64,000 nt of DNA. Origin: Carallia brachiata. Its lineage: Eukaryota; Streptophyta; Magnoliopsida; Malpighiales; Rhizophoraceae. Every line of letters begins with the position of its first letter. Position 1 is the stretch's first letter. The DNA lies in NCBI GenBank assembly GCA_021464245.1, contig JADCRB010000026.1, forward strand, positions 1,196,639 through 1,260,638, in the 5' to 3' direction. The translations under genes were made by a program, and so were the position numbers. The notes below the pieces were generated by a model. That model was not told the origin of the DNA and did no database searches. It saw only the letters and a program-made list of their open reading frames with translations. This document shows, in pieces, positions 25,008-36,600 of this stretch.

Positions 25008-28000
25008 AAATTTTATTCTAATGTTCTTTATTTTCTTTATTTATCTTGTACAAAAAAAGGAAAATGAGCGTTATATTCTAGGAAAATAATATCATACTAA
25101 CTTTAACAATGGAATGAACTGCAAATGTTAATTAGTGTACGATGATTAAAGAAGTTGGAAGCGCTGTCGTTTTACAATTTACTTCTCCCTGACAACAATG
25201 CTAAAAAGAATGTAAATTAGGGACTAGCACAATAATAAGGAGCTGTTTTTGAAAAATCATTTTGCTTACAATCTCCTTGAATAGATTGGAGGTTATTGTA
25301 ATTATAAGATACTTCGGAGGCTGCATAAAGCAGAATTTGATAATTACAATTTTCAAGCAAAAGGACGAGCTTGCCCAATTAGCCAACTAGGAGCTCTTTT
25401 CCTTTCGGGAGGAAAGGTGTGCCCTCAGTCCCATTCACACCAGTCGACGTGACGATTATAGCTTATCTGATTAATTTGGACAAACGTTACATTCTTTTTT
25501 TTTTTTTTTTAAGAGAAAGGCTTCATTTACACTATGTTTGTCTAAGGGAGAGGAAGAGGCTTCCTTTACACTATGTTTGTATGAGGAAGAGGAAGATGGG
25601 GGTTTGTTACATCAGGGATCGATAGTTTATCGTTTTAAAAAATATCAAATTTTGATATTATATTAAATATTAAAAATTATTATCAATTTAACAAAACAAT
25701 GTCTAAGAAAGGACCCAAAATATAAGAAAAACAATTTGCTCAAGAATAAGAGTCATCTATGTCATTCTACTAGAATCAGAGAACCCATCTTGAAAATTCT
25801 CTCAATACATCAGGAAAAAATCAGGAGGCACAATATTGAGATGCTGATCAAATCTCTCAAAAGTCAGATCATTTGCAGATTTTGACAAATATAATCATGT
25901 AAGGCCATTAATGCAATAACAATATCTTTTGCACTTCAAAGCATCAATTGTAATATTATTCATCTTCTCTTGTCCTTTTGATGCAACTTCTTAATGATGA
26001 ATGTACCCGATTAAAAATTTCTTACATCTTATCGACCATGCTGAAATTCAATTAGGGAAAATCTATATGCTAGCTGGAAACTTTTTATTTCCTTATGGAA
26101 GAAGACTGGAGCAAAAGCCACGAAAATTTAGCATTATTTCGAGAAGTCTTTGCTGGAGAAAACGCATAAGGAAACGATTTTAAAGTCTTAGCAATAATGT
26201 TGGAAATGTCCCATCCCAGTAGAAGTTTACTGACCCGGCTCGGGCACTCTCATTCTAACCTTTGCATGGCGCCACCATAAAGCGATAGCAAGACCTGAGT
26301 CGAACTAGGGCATTTGTACTGGTCGTGCTAGGTTGAGCCGGGGTTGGTAAGGAAGATTGATCCGGACCGATCACACGTAGGAAAATAGGCCAGCAGTACT
26401 CTCACCTTCTGCTCCACCACAGTGGGGTCTTTGTTTGCTTCCAAAAAGGATCTTTGATGCCAAGATCTTCTAGGAGACGCAGCTACCTATAGTAATTAAT
26501 TGCCTCAATTATCAATGTTGTTGTTCTCCTCTCGATGAGAAGTTCAATAAATTTGGAATTTTCGAAACAAAGGCTTTTAGGAGAGGACGTGGGATCAATA
26601 AATCCAAACCTTTATAAATCGTCATGTTCCGCTTTTATCTTCATCTTCCTTGAACTTACTTATTATTATTATTCGTCATCAAACAGGGCAAAATTTGGTT
26701 GTTTATCTGCGTTTGATCATTTCTTCTTGCGTTCATTCATCTACATGTTGCACTTACTATTCATATCGTAAATTGTTTTGTTTGTTCACTCTAAACAAAT
26801 CATAAGTACTTGTTTGCGTATCTTTGGGACTAACATCTTCTACTAAAGGTTTTTGTCAATAACTAAAGTTTTAAAAGCCCTAAGGATACGCAACGTTTAT
26901 AAGAAGCTCTTCAGCCATTAGATTAATGTCAGACACTTATGCTCTATAGATGTTTTCTTTTCCCCGATATTGGATATCAAATTATTAGGTACTTTTTGTA
27001 CAACCATGACGAAAAGTTGGCCGTCGACTATTTCTAAGAGAAATCAATCATAAAATAATTAAGAAGAAAATTAGATTACTTTGACTAGATTTGCAGTTAA
27101 TTTGAATGATTCTTGCTAAATATTTGTAAGTTGTTTGAGACCACGTAGTGAAATCATTCTAGGAATATGCACCATCTTGAGTGCATTGGCAAAAAAATTA
27201 TTAAATAAATCAAATTGCTATATAATTTCTTTACTTTTATCATTCATAATGAATTTATCCTTTTAATCCAGTCAAAAGCAATGTCATCTACATGGGATTA
27301 TTAAAGAATCTAGCATAAATTCATCTCACTATTACCTAATCAAAAGATTTGAACATTGATTACAAAATGCAGAACATGATCACTTTAAAAAATTGAGCAA
27401 AAAATAATCAAACTTATCGGACTTAACCAAATCTACGTCATTTTTTTTTTTTTGGAGTAAAAATGAAAATTCAAATATGACATTGTATTGAAACGTGGAA
27501 CTGAATCCATCTAATACACGGTTGCTAGGGGGATAAGTTTATTATTGAGTTCCTTAAAAAGTACTTCAGTAATAAAGGTTCAAGACTTTCATTTTACAGG
27601 CCTAATAAAAAATTTATCCTGTTGGCGTGGGTCAGGGGACGAGGGCTGATAAAAACAACAGCATCAATTAATGAACACCCATCAGACCGGGAAATGGAAC
27701 TGTGCAGGCTCGCAAACACAATGTGAAATCAGTTTGTTTTAGTTCCATAAACACAAAACACAACGTAACGACAGGATGTCTAAAAACAAAAATTCGTATA
27801 CAAACATTATTGAGAAAAAAAGAATGTCATTTGAGTTGTGACGCCAGCTAATGCATAACATGCGGGATTGTTGGCAACGTCCACAAACAGAAAGAGAAAG
27901 AACCAAATGAGCGTGGAAATGTGCCTTTCTTTCGTCGACAGCCAAAATAGACAAACGAGATGTGCGTGGTGTGGAGTGCCGCCCGGCACACTCCACCCAC

Positions 28001-28840
28001 TGAAAATGCCAAAACTCATATGGGTTTCATGGAAAAACATTATGTAGTTATATGTCGGTACGAACTAATTAATGGGTGATTGAAACATGACTTCATTACA
28101 CAAAAGAAAAAAAAAATATTTAGAACGTCAATTCTTGATGCGTTTGATAAATCGTCAAGGTTGTTCGAAAATAATAATAATAATAATAATATAACAAATT
28201 GTGAAGGTTATTGCTTGAGAATCACACAGTAACATTTAAATAGTAATTTAGTGGCAAATAACTATTTCTATCCAGGTGACTTAGATTTAAACTCATGCAT
28301 TCGTACTATCTCCTAACAAAATATTAAGTGTTTGCTTCTGTTAAGTAAATAATGTAATATGATGATGAGTTTCAAATTCGACAATTATTATGATCTTTAA
28401 TAGCAAAGTCTTACTCAATTTTACTAGTACTTTAGTGGTAAGTCAGCTCTTATAGAATAGTTAAATGAGGAGTTTTAATAGGAATTACTCCGACTTCGGT
28501 TTATAGGTCCAATAACTGACATATTTGTAATATCCTTTTTCTTACTAGTCCAAAAAAAAAAAAAAAGAATCAGAGAGCCTCTTATTGGTGTTATTTGTAG
28601 ATCTGATTTATTTTACAGATCCAAATTAGAAATGAGTCGTGGTATTTCTTCCAGTTCCTGCTGCATAATTTGATTGTTTAGTTGTTTGATATGCATATCC
28701 ATATTATTTTTGGCTTGTACTACGACATTCAGCGTGATTGACAGTTCAATTGTCAACAATCTTGGTCGTTGTATTATCAACAAGCTAGCAAAAGAACCAG
28801 TTCTTTGCGAGTGTATAGCCAAAAAAATAAAAAGCCATTG
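25008..28840. other. intergenic region without a supported gene
   Basis: Contains a 39-bp tandem repeat at 25519-25597, a GC-richer stretch at about 26200-26460 that I could not assign, and an (AAT)n tract near 28.17 kb. The ORFs here have no recognisable family. Confidence 0.5.
25519..25597 (+). repeat. 39-bp tandem duplication
   Basis: Two copies offset by 39 bases (GGCTTCATTTACACTATG at 25519; the second copy at 25558 has one change, CTT for ATT). As 39 is 13 codons, the surrounding 68-codon ORF repeats LHLHYVC/LPLHYVC, but the ORF itself is probably not a gene. Confidence 0.8.
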
Positions 28841-28846
28841 GTGAGT

Positions 28847-28883
28847 GACAATACCTTTTTTCTTAAAAAAAAAAGACAATACC
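28847..28883 (+). repeat. poly(A) micro-insertion with 9-bp direct repeats
   Basis: GACAATACC at 28847-28855 and 28875-28883 brackets a 19-bp insert of T6-C-TT-A10. Confidence 0.6.
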
Positions 28884-29086
28884 ATTTTTCTAATGGATTA
28901 TGCATGGAGCTAAATTTTTAAAACTACATTTCCTGATTTCCATATACTCTATAAATAAAATTTTTTCCTCATTTTGATTGTTATAATCCTTTCTAAATTG
29001 ATACGTTAATCTAAATCAAATCATCAATACAAGTGCAGGTTCCAGCGCAAGTGTCTTTTAATGCACAGCTTTATGGCATTAATTTG

Positions 29087-29936
29087 TGTTATTAAACTTA
29101 GAATTAAATGTATTTTAACTCTTTGTGATTTGGTTGTTTTGCATGTTACTCCTGTAATTTTAATTTAGCATAAAACCTCCCTATCGTTTCAAATTTTGAC
29201 AATCAACCCCCTAACAATAATTTCTTCAATATGTTAATAGAAATTAATTATAATTACATTGTTTTATGATAACAAGCATTTCATTATATTTCACATATAG
29301 ATTAATCATAAAAACTACAAAACTACAAAAGAAATAATGCAGAATGCAGTTAAAATATACACCAATATTCAATTTGAGAAATATACACCAATATTCAATT
29401 TGAAAAATATATGACATTTTTTTAATAGAGAAAAAATAACATTTCCAAAACGATATAATTTTGATTAATTTCTGTTAATAAATTTAAAAAATTACTGTTA
29501 TGGGAGTTAGTTGTCAAAATTGAAAATTATAAAAAAATTTAATACCTAAATTAAAATTATAAAAAAGTAACATACAAAACAATTAAATTATAAAAAACTA
29601 AAATGTATTTAACCCCTGAACTTATTATGTGCCTCCTAAGGGAAGTTAGGCACTTTTATTACATCTTTTTAAGCAATATATTACATCTTTTTAATAGAGA
29701 AAAAATAATATTTTCAAAACGATATAATTTTGATTAATTTTTGTTAATAGATTTAAAAAATTGTTGTTATGGGAGTTAGTTGTTAAAATTAAAAATTATA
29801 AAATAATTTACTACTTAAATTAAAATTATAAAAAAGTAACATATAACACAACTAAATTATAAAAAAATTAAGTGTATTTAACCCCTGAACTTATTATGTG
29901 CCTCCTAAGGGAAGTTAGGCGCTTTTATTATCTTTA
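29087..29936. repeat. foldback (inverted repeat) element with a tandem copy of its right arm
   Basis: The left arm, about 29087-29262, aligns in reverse complement with about 29440-29620 over roughly 180 bases. Shared blocks include GATTAATTTCTGTTAATA-type sequence, GGAGTTAGTTGTCAAAAT, AAATTAAAATTA and AGTAACATACAAAACAA. The right arm is then repeated in direct orientation at offset 269 (29417-29685 and 29686-29936). There is no coding capacity, so this is a MITE-like structure with long inverted arms. Confidence 0.7.
29354..29405. repeat. 26-bp tandem duplication
   Basis: ATATACACCAATATTCAATT occurs twice, 26 bases apart, in the spacer between the inverted arms. Confidence 0.8.
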
Positions 29937-32270
29937 TACCTGAATGGTATTAACGAACGAAAGTCAACATTCTAAAAACAACCGAAGAGAGTAAAAAGAA
30001 AAAAAAAAAATACAAGAGAAAGAGAGAGTCAACATTGTACAAAAGACAAAGACGGAGTTATCACCCCATCCAAAACACTGGCAGAAAAATTTCAACATCT
30101 GTCTCAAAACTGGCACGAAGAAATTTAATAAAAAACAGTCCAAATAGCTAATTGACCAAAAGTCAAGGAGGAAATTACAGTTCGATTTTTAATTTTTTCA
30201 TTTCTCTTTCTGATTAAACGTCCTCTTAAAATTTAGAAAATGAAAAGAAATTTAATAAATTTGATCCATTAAAGAAAAGTAAATGTATCTGCAAAACAAT
30301 ATCCACAATCAAAAAAAGAAAATATATGTATATTTTCATATTCGGATTGAAAATCCAAGATTGTAATCCTAATATTTCGATTAAGTTAAAACATTGAGTT
30401 TAATTTGAGACCTCCAGTACGTTCGATAATATGCAAATGCACGTCATGTTCCAAAAATTTCCTCTTCACCTGAAAACAATCAAAAGAACAATAATGATAA
30501 TAATGTAAGGTGAACCCTTTCATTTCATATTCCGAAAAGCAACATTGGAATGGTAAATTGCCTAATGGACAAAGAAAACGACACTTAATGGACCACTGCA
30601 ATATGCATCTTTTTCATCGCTCAATCGCTTATCACATGTTCAACCCAGCTTAACCACCAATTAGATCAAACCCTAATGTAAAATTCATCTTTAAGAAACC
30701 AATTTAATTCGGCATTAGTGGTGGACTTTGATCATTATCTCGCAAAAATAGGGGATCCCATTAATATTCTCTCACTTTTTCTTGCCCGAATAATTACTGC
30801 ATGAGATAGTTTTATTAACTTTTAGTAATTGAGTTGAATATATTGGAATTGGATCTAAAAAAAATAATTATGCTAAAATTTAAAGTGCATCTCTAAGGGA
30901 AATAATATGATAAAGATAAGAATGGCGTTGAAATTGGTACAATTTGCGGGATAACAACTTGTATGTGAATAAATATTGGGGATAATGAATAACTAATTTC
31001 TCATGAAAAGTAGAAGGACTGGATAATCAGACAAGTTAAACAGGTAAGAGAGGGTTTCACCATTTTTGCTCCTTTTGTTTTTATAAGTATAAGATGTATA
31101 ACAAGCTTTGTAAAATGTGCAGTAACAAAGAGTATATATGAAACAATTATTGTATAATGTGTAACAACTTCTTATTAGATATTGTATGAAAATTGTTGCA
31201 GATTTTGACTATTTTATGCAAATAATATATCAATTTTTTTTAAAAAAAAAGACAATTTTCTGCCTATACCCACAATCACCTGTCTGTAGCCTGTCCTTTC
31301 CTCCCGGTCCATGTATTCAAACTGCTAATTTTGTTTTTTTTTTAATGTGGTATAGAAATTTATTGTAAAACTTGTTTTATGATTTGGGTGTTGAAAGAAA
31401 ACATTTTTCTCTCTCTTCTTTTTCTTTTCTCTCTTGCCTCTTTTCCTAATTAATGACACTTATTGAGGCAATATACAAGTTCAAGGATTATAACTTCCTT
31501 GCTGTTATAAATAAACAAATTTTAATTTTTTTTTTTGTATGCCATACATTTTATTAAGTATTGTTATGTAGAAGTACTCTTTAATTAGCACCAACAAAAA
31601 AGTAGAGGTACTTTTTTGTAAAATGAGAGTCAATTTCTTAAAATTGCTAAGAATTCTATTAGAATGAATTTTTGTTGGTATTATTCTAGCCCAAACATCA
31701 AGAAATAGGAAAATTTCCATGACAAACGGACCCTTACATGTATTATTAAATAAAATGATTTAGGAAGTACATTTTCCTCCTTATAATTATTGGATCCACT
31801 GGATCTGGGCAAAATTAGGAATCTAAAGAAAATTCAAGGCCGTCATTAGTATTGAATTTACATTTCTATTTAATAAAAAAAAAGAGTTGATTTCCCTTCT
31901 TGACCGGAAATAGTAAAATAATATAAAATTATAAAAATTACTTCCTATTGTATAAAATATTATTATCAGTAATATAAAACAAGTATAAAGTATTTAGTCA
32001 CCATTAAGTGGTCAAACAACATTTAAATGACGTTTAATTTATGTAATAAAATTTATATTTTATGTAATTACAACTAAAAAATATAAATTATAAAAAATAA
32101 TAATATATTTTTATATTTATTTTTATTATAATTACATAAAATATATTTTTAATTACACAAAATGCCACTTTAAAAATTATTTGGCCATAACTCGTCACGA
32201 CCACCTATTTTTTCCGAAAATATTTCGTGTTTCATTTATGTTCACGAAAATCGTGCTTTCACTTTCACAT
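29937..32270. other. intergenic region upstream of the URGT gene
   Basis: AT-rich sequence with no gene-like ORF. Homopolymer runs are common. The last several hundred bases probably hold the URGT promoter. Confidence 0.5.
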
Positions 32271-32281
32271 TATTTATTACA

Positions 32282-32289
32282 TATAAATA
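32282..32289 (+). promoter_or_regulatory. candidate TATA box of the URGT gene
   Basis: TATAAATA lies about 350 bases before the end of the inferred leader exon. The transcription start would be near 32315. Confidence 0.4.
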
Positions 32290-32631
32290 TAGAGAGTGAG
32301 AGAGGGTACGTCTCTATAATTAAATGGGGAAAGGGAAACTGTCGAATTTTCCATAACTGCTGATTTGTACATTTCAATTTCTAAAAATTGTTTTTTTTTT
32401 TTGTTTTTGGTTTTGATTTTTCTCTCTTTGGCGACTCCTTATTAACGCTGGGAGGAAGGCCTCCGCCCACGCGGTTCCTCACTTTTCTTCCCCAAGCTTC
32501 AACTTCGATTGCTTCTTTTATTTTTCCCTTTTTCTGTTTGTTTCCTGGGAAAACTCATTTATAATATTTTCCCGCAAAAGAAAGAGAGAAAACGAAAAAA
32601 AAAAAGAAGAAGACGAGGAAAGCCTTTTCAG

Positions 32632-33506
32632 GTATGTCTTTCTACTGAGTTCTCTCGGCGGTGTACTTTCTCAGTAGCAGTAATTATAACTGCTGCTGTT
32701 GGCTTGCTTTGATCCATTCCCGCTCTTTGATCTGTTACCGGCCTGATTTTTGGAGTGAATTTTTCGCTCTTTAAAGCAGAATTTTGTTGTTTATCGTCGA
32801 AACCGCGGTGGATCTGATCGAAAAAAAACGAAATTTCGGTTTTTTTTTTTTTTTTTGGCGTTTTCACAAATTTTTTATTGGTTGTAGAATTGAGTAGAGG
32901 AGCTGTGAATTAGAATTAGAATTCAAATTGAGATGTTTATGATCATGCTTTTGATCTGCTATTATATTAAATTATATTATATATGGACTCTTTTTTCCTG
33001 CTTATATGTAGAATCGTTTACTGGTAATTTGTATGATAGCATTTTGTGTGGTTGTGTTTGATTGAATGAATCGTGTCTTTCTTGCACCGAAGACCTACGA
33101 TAGTTCTTAACAATTAATCTGCCGTGAAGCTTGAAGTTAGCATGGTGTAAGCTATTAAAACTTGTGACGGAAATACTGGCAGACTTGATCCGGTGGACGA
33201 GGACGGTGTCTTGCACTAGATTTGGTCTATTTGGTGCTTCAGTGGTGGACCTATTTTGTTCAATGCTGTTTAACCAATCAGTAATCATTTTGATCTGCTC
33301 CCCACGTTTTGAATAGCATTATGGGGGAAAAGATATAAGAAATACTGGTCTGCTAGATTGCTGTTTATAGTTGCATTGTTTCATTGTGCTTGGTTGTTCT
33401 GGACGACATTGTCAGAGATATGTAATCTTACGCTGTTATGTTATTATTATTGGTTTAAATTGTTTTTTTATTTGCGGATCTGATATTTTCCGTTTTGTGT
33501 CTGTAG
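32632..33506 (+). other. URGT 5'UTR intron
   Basis: A leader exon ends TTTTCAG|GTATGT at 32631 and an acceptor CTGTAG ends at 33506, giving an 875-bp leader intron followed by 112 bases of leader before the ATG at 33619. Inferred from splice motifs. Confidence 0.55.
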
Positions 33507-33618
33507 ATTACATCTGACCGGAGATAGAGCTCACAGATTTCACACCTGAGGATAGTTTACGCCTTCATGAAAAGCAACCAGGGAAGATTCTGTTGATTAC
33601 TGGAAGTTTTCGAAGAGA

Positions 33619-36600
33619 ATGACTGCTGCAAACAATACTGAGAGGAAGGCTGCTATTGATGCAGCCTCATGGATGTTCAATGTTGTCACATCCGTTGGAA
33701 TTATCCTTGTCAACAAAGCATTGATGGCTACCTATGGTTTCACTTTTGGTACATTTCTCTGATGATCCGAGAACTTGTAGATGCATCTGCCTTTGCTTAT
33801 CTAATTCATTTGCTAATATGTGTCAGTGTTCTAGATATGATAATTTTTATGCACGGAATTGCACGGCTCTTTCCTACTTTGTCCTTGCATTCTTCCCAGA
33901 CAAAGCCTTATATTTGCATTACTGGTATTTTGAGGAAGTTTAAGTATGGAGTCCAGAATCAGATGGCGTTTTGACACCAATTAGGCATGGGAAAGACAAA
34001 GGATGATTTCATTCTTTGATCCCAGATTTTTGTGGGATCATAGGAAATGCAATATTTGCCAAAAAGGATGAAATAATTTTACTTAGCCATGCTAATCAGT
34101 CTGCCTTGTGCAAGTCCCTATAAAAAGTTGCTAGATTAGACAGTCAGCATCCTCTTAATCAGCCTGAATCTGCTGGTCCCAACAACACAAAATGGTGAGG
34201 TGGATACATGTCCAAGTTTTTTAATTCCCTGTAAACTATTAACAGTGCCAACAAGTGCAAGTTGTAACCGTGCATTGTGGAAATTCCAATGAATGTTCAA
34301 ATTTGCCTTTTAAACGTATTCAGGGTCTTGATCTAATTTACTTTAGTGGTTATTGGACTTTTCTGGATCATAAATAATGTAGTGACGAGCCTAGAAGGCT
34401 AGAATTGATCTAGGATTTTCATTCCTTTCTTAATTCTTTGTGAATGTAGACCTCATAAAGGATTGAGGGAGTGTGGAAACTGCGTCTGTCCACAGTTTGT
34501 TGTGGCATAAGAATGATGGTCCTTGAACTCCTTTTTCAAATATTCATACTAATACTTGAATGTCTTGAAAAAATCCAGTTTGGAATTTTTTTCATACCCA
34601 TGAATTTTATAATTCATCTCCCAGTTTTTTGTTTCCCTATTTGCTTTTAAGATCAATCTTCAGGAATTGGTTTTTTGAAGGTCCTTTGTTGTATTCTGTG
34701 TTGCAGCAAGAGAATTGGAGGATTAGAAATAGTGGATGTGGTGTTTTTTTTACTAGTTCTTCATTGCAGCAGCTACCTTTTAGATGAATTACTTTTATGA
34801 TTTTGAACAGCAAGATTGAGTTGCAAAATAATCTGCAATCTGTAGCATACATTAGCCTTTTTGCTGATGTCTAGTTCTGAGACAGGAGTTTCTGCTTGTG
34901 GTTTTGGTTGTAGATTTCTTACATTGCGTAGGTTGTAATTTTGGTTATGGATTACTCCCAATAGCTGTCCAATTGTGGTGCATAGGATAGTTGGAGGGTG
35001 GTTAACGTGTTGTCCCCTTGCATGTCTGCTCTTGTTCTAAAAGTGTATTTGACAGATTGGTTAAGAATTGAAACTTACGGAAAGGTTCTTGTTTGTGTTA
35101 CTGAACAATAGGGAAAAGCTACAAATTGGAGCATTTCGCAATAATGCCTTTTGCGGCATCGAAAATTTGATCCTTCCCCAAACCCCTTAATGTGGAAGTC
35201 TCGTGCACTGGGACGCCCTTTTTTAGTATTTTGAGTCATATAATAGTCTGGAACGTAATACCTTATTAGTGCAACTTGAAGAATTATTCCACCATAGAGT
35301 GAGAGGAATAATTCAACAATTAACTAACCAAATAATTTTTTTTTATTAACTTGTGTTCTATAAGACCTGAAAATTTTCACTTTGCAGCAGCCCTGACCTG
35401 TGTCCTTTCTAATTTTTCATGCAGCTACAACATTAACGGGTCTGCATTTTGCCACCACAACCTTTCTAACTTTGGTTCTTAGGTGGCTGGGGTATATCCA
35501 GTCCTCTCATCTACCACTTGCTGACTTGCTGAAGTTTGTTTTGTTTGCAAACTTCTCTATTGTTGGAATGAATGTGAGTTTAATGTGGAACTCAGTTGGT
35601 TTTACCAGGTTAGTTCCAGTGAACTGCTAAACAATATTACTTCCTTTTACGTGTAGAAAATATCTGGAAAGTTGCAGTGTATTTATTATCTTTAAAACCA
35701 TGTCAGATTGCAAAGCTGAGTATGATCCCTGTATCTTGCTTTCTGGAAGTTGTCTTGGACAATGTGCGGTATTCAAGGGACACGAAGCTTAGCATAGTGG
35801 TGGTTCTTGTGGGTGTTGCAGTCTGTACCGTCACTGATGTGAGCGTCAATGCCAAAGGATTTGTAGCTGCAGTAGTGGCAGTCTGGAGCACTGCTCTGCA
35901 GCAATATGTAAGTAACTCTGTTCAACCATAAGACTGCATGCACGTGGGTTCAAGTTATAGTTTTCCTGTGAAGATATCAAACTTGGTCAAGGGCCTCTTA
36001 AAAGTTAAAAAAAAAAAAAAAAAAAAAGCTTGGTCAAGGGTAGAAACAGCGTGGAGCTTGTATTTCATTGCATGGTTTTAGTTATATTTGCTGTGCAAAT
36101 TATGTGTCTGCACTCAATAAATGGGCCTGGTAGTCACTAGACATGCACTTAATAATAAACAATTGGTTGCTCTCTACCATATTCCTATCAAATGCCTCTA
36201 TTTGGGATGTGTTAGTTGGGAGCTTTTTTGCTCTAGCCTATGTATCCTGGGCTAGGCTACATATTTTAAGTTGTAGATATTGCTGTATCTTGTTTAGATA
36301 TTATTATAACGTTGGGGGATTTACATTGTTGTGCAGTATGTGCATTTTCTTCAAAGGAGATATTCTCTAGGATCTTTCAATTTGTTGGGACACACTGCTC
36401 CAGCGCAAGCTGCATCTTTATTGGTGGTAGGACCATTTTTGGACTATTGGCTGACAAATAAAAGAATTGATGCCTACCCCCTCACCTTCACATCTATGGT
36501 AAGCTTCTGCATTTGTTATGTGAAACAGGAACTATCTATAACACATCTCATTTACTGTTACATGCTTTTGTTATTCTCTAACTCCATCTAGACATCAATG

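Noticed and set aside
26200..26460. GC-richer stretch with a TTCGACTC motif like a Pol III B box
   Set aside because: No convincing A box at the right distance, no poly(A) tail and no cloverleaf; neither a tRNA nor a SINE can be supported.
33669..33974. 101-codon ORF overlapping URGT exon 1
   Set aside because: It is out of frame with the conserved transporter sequence and extends into intron 1.
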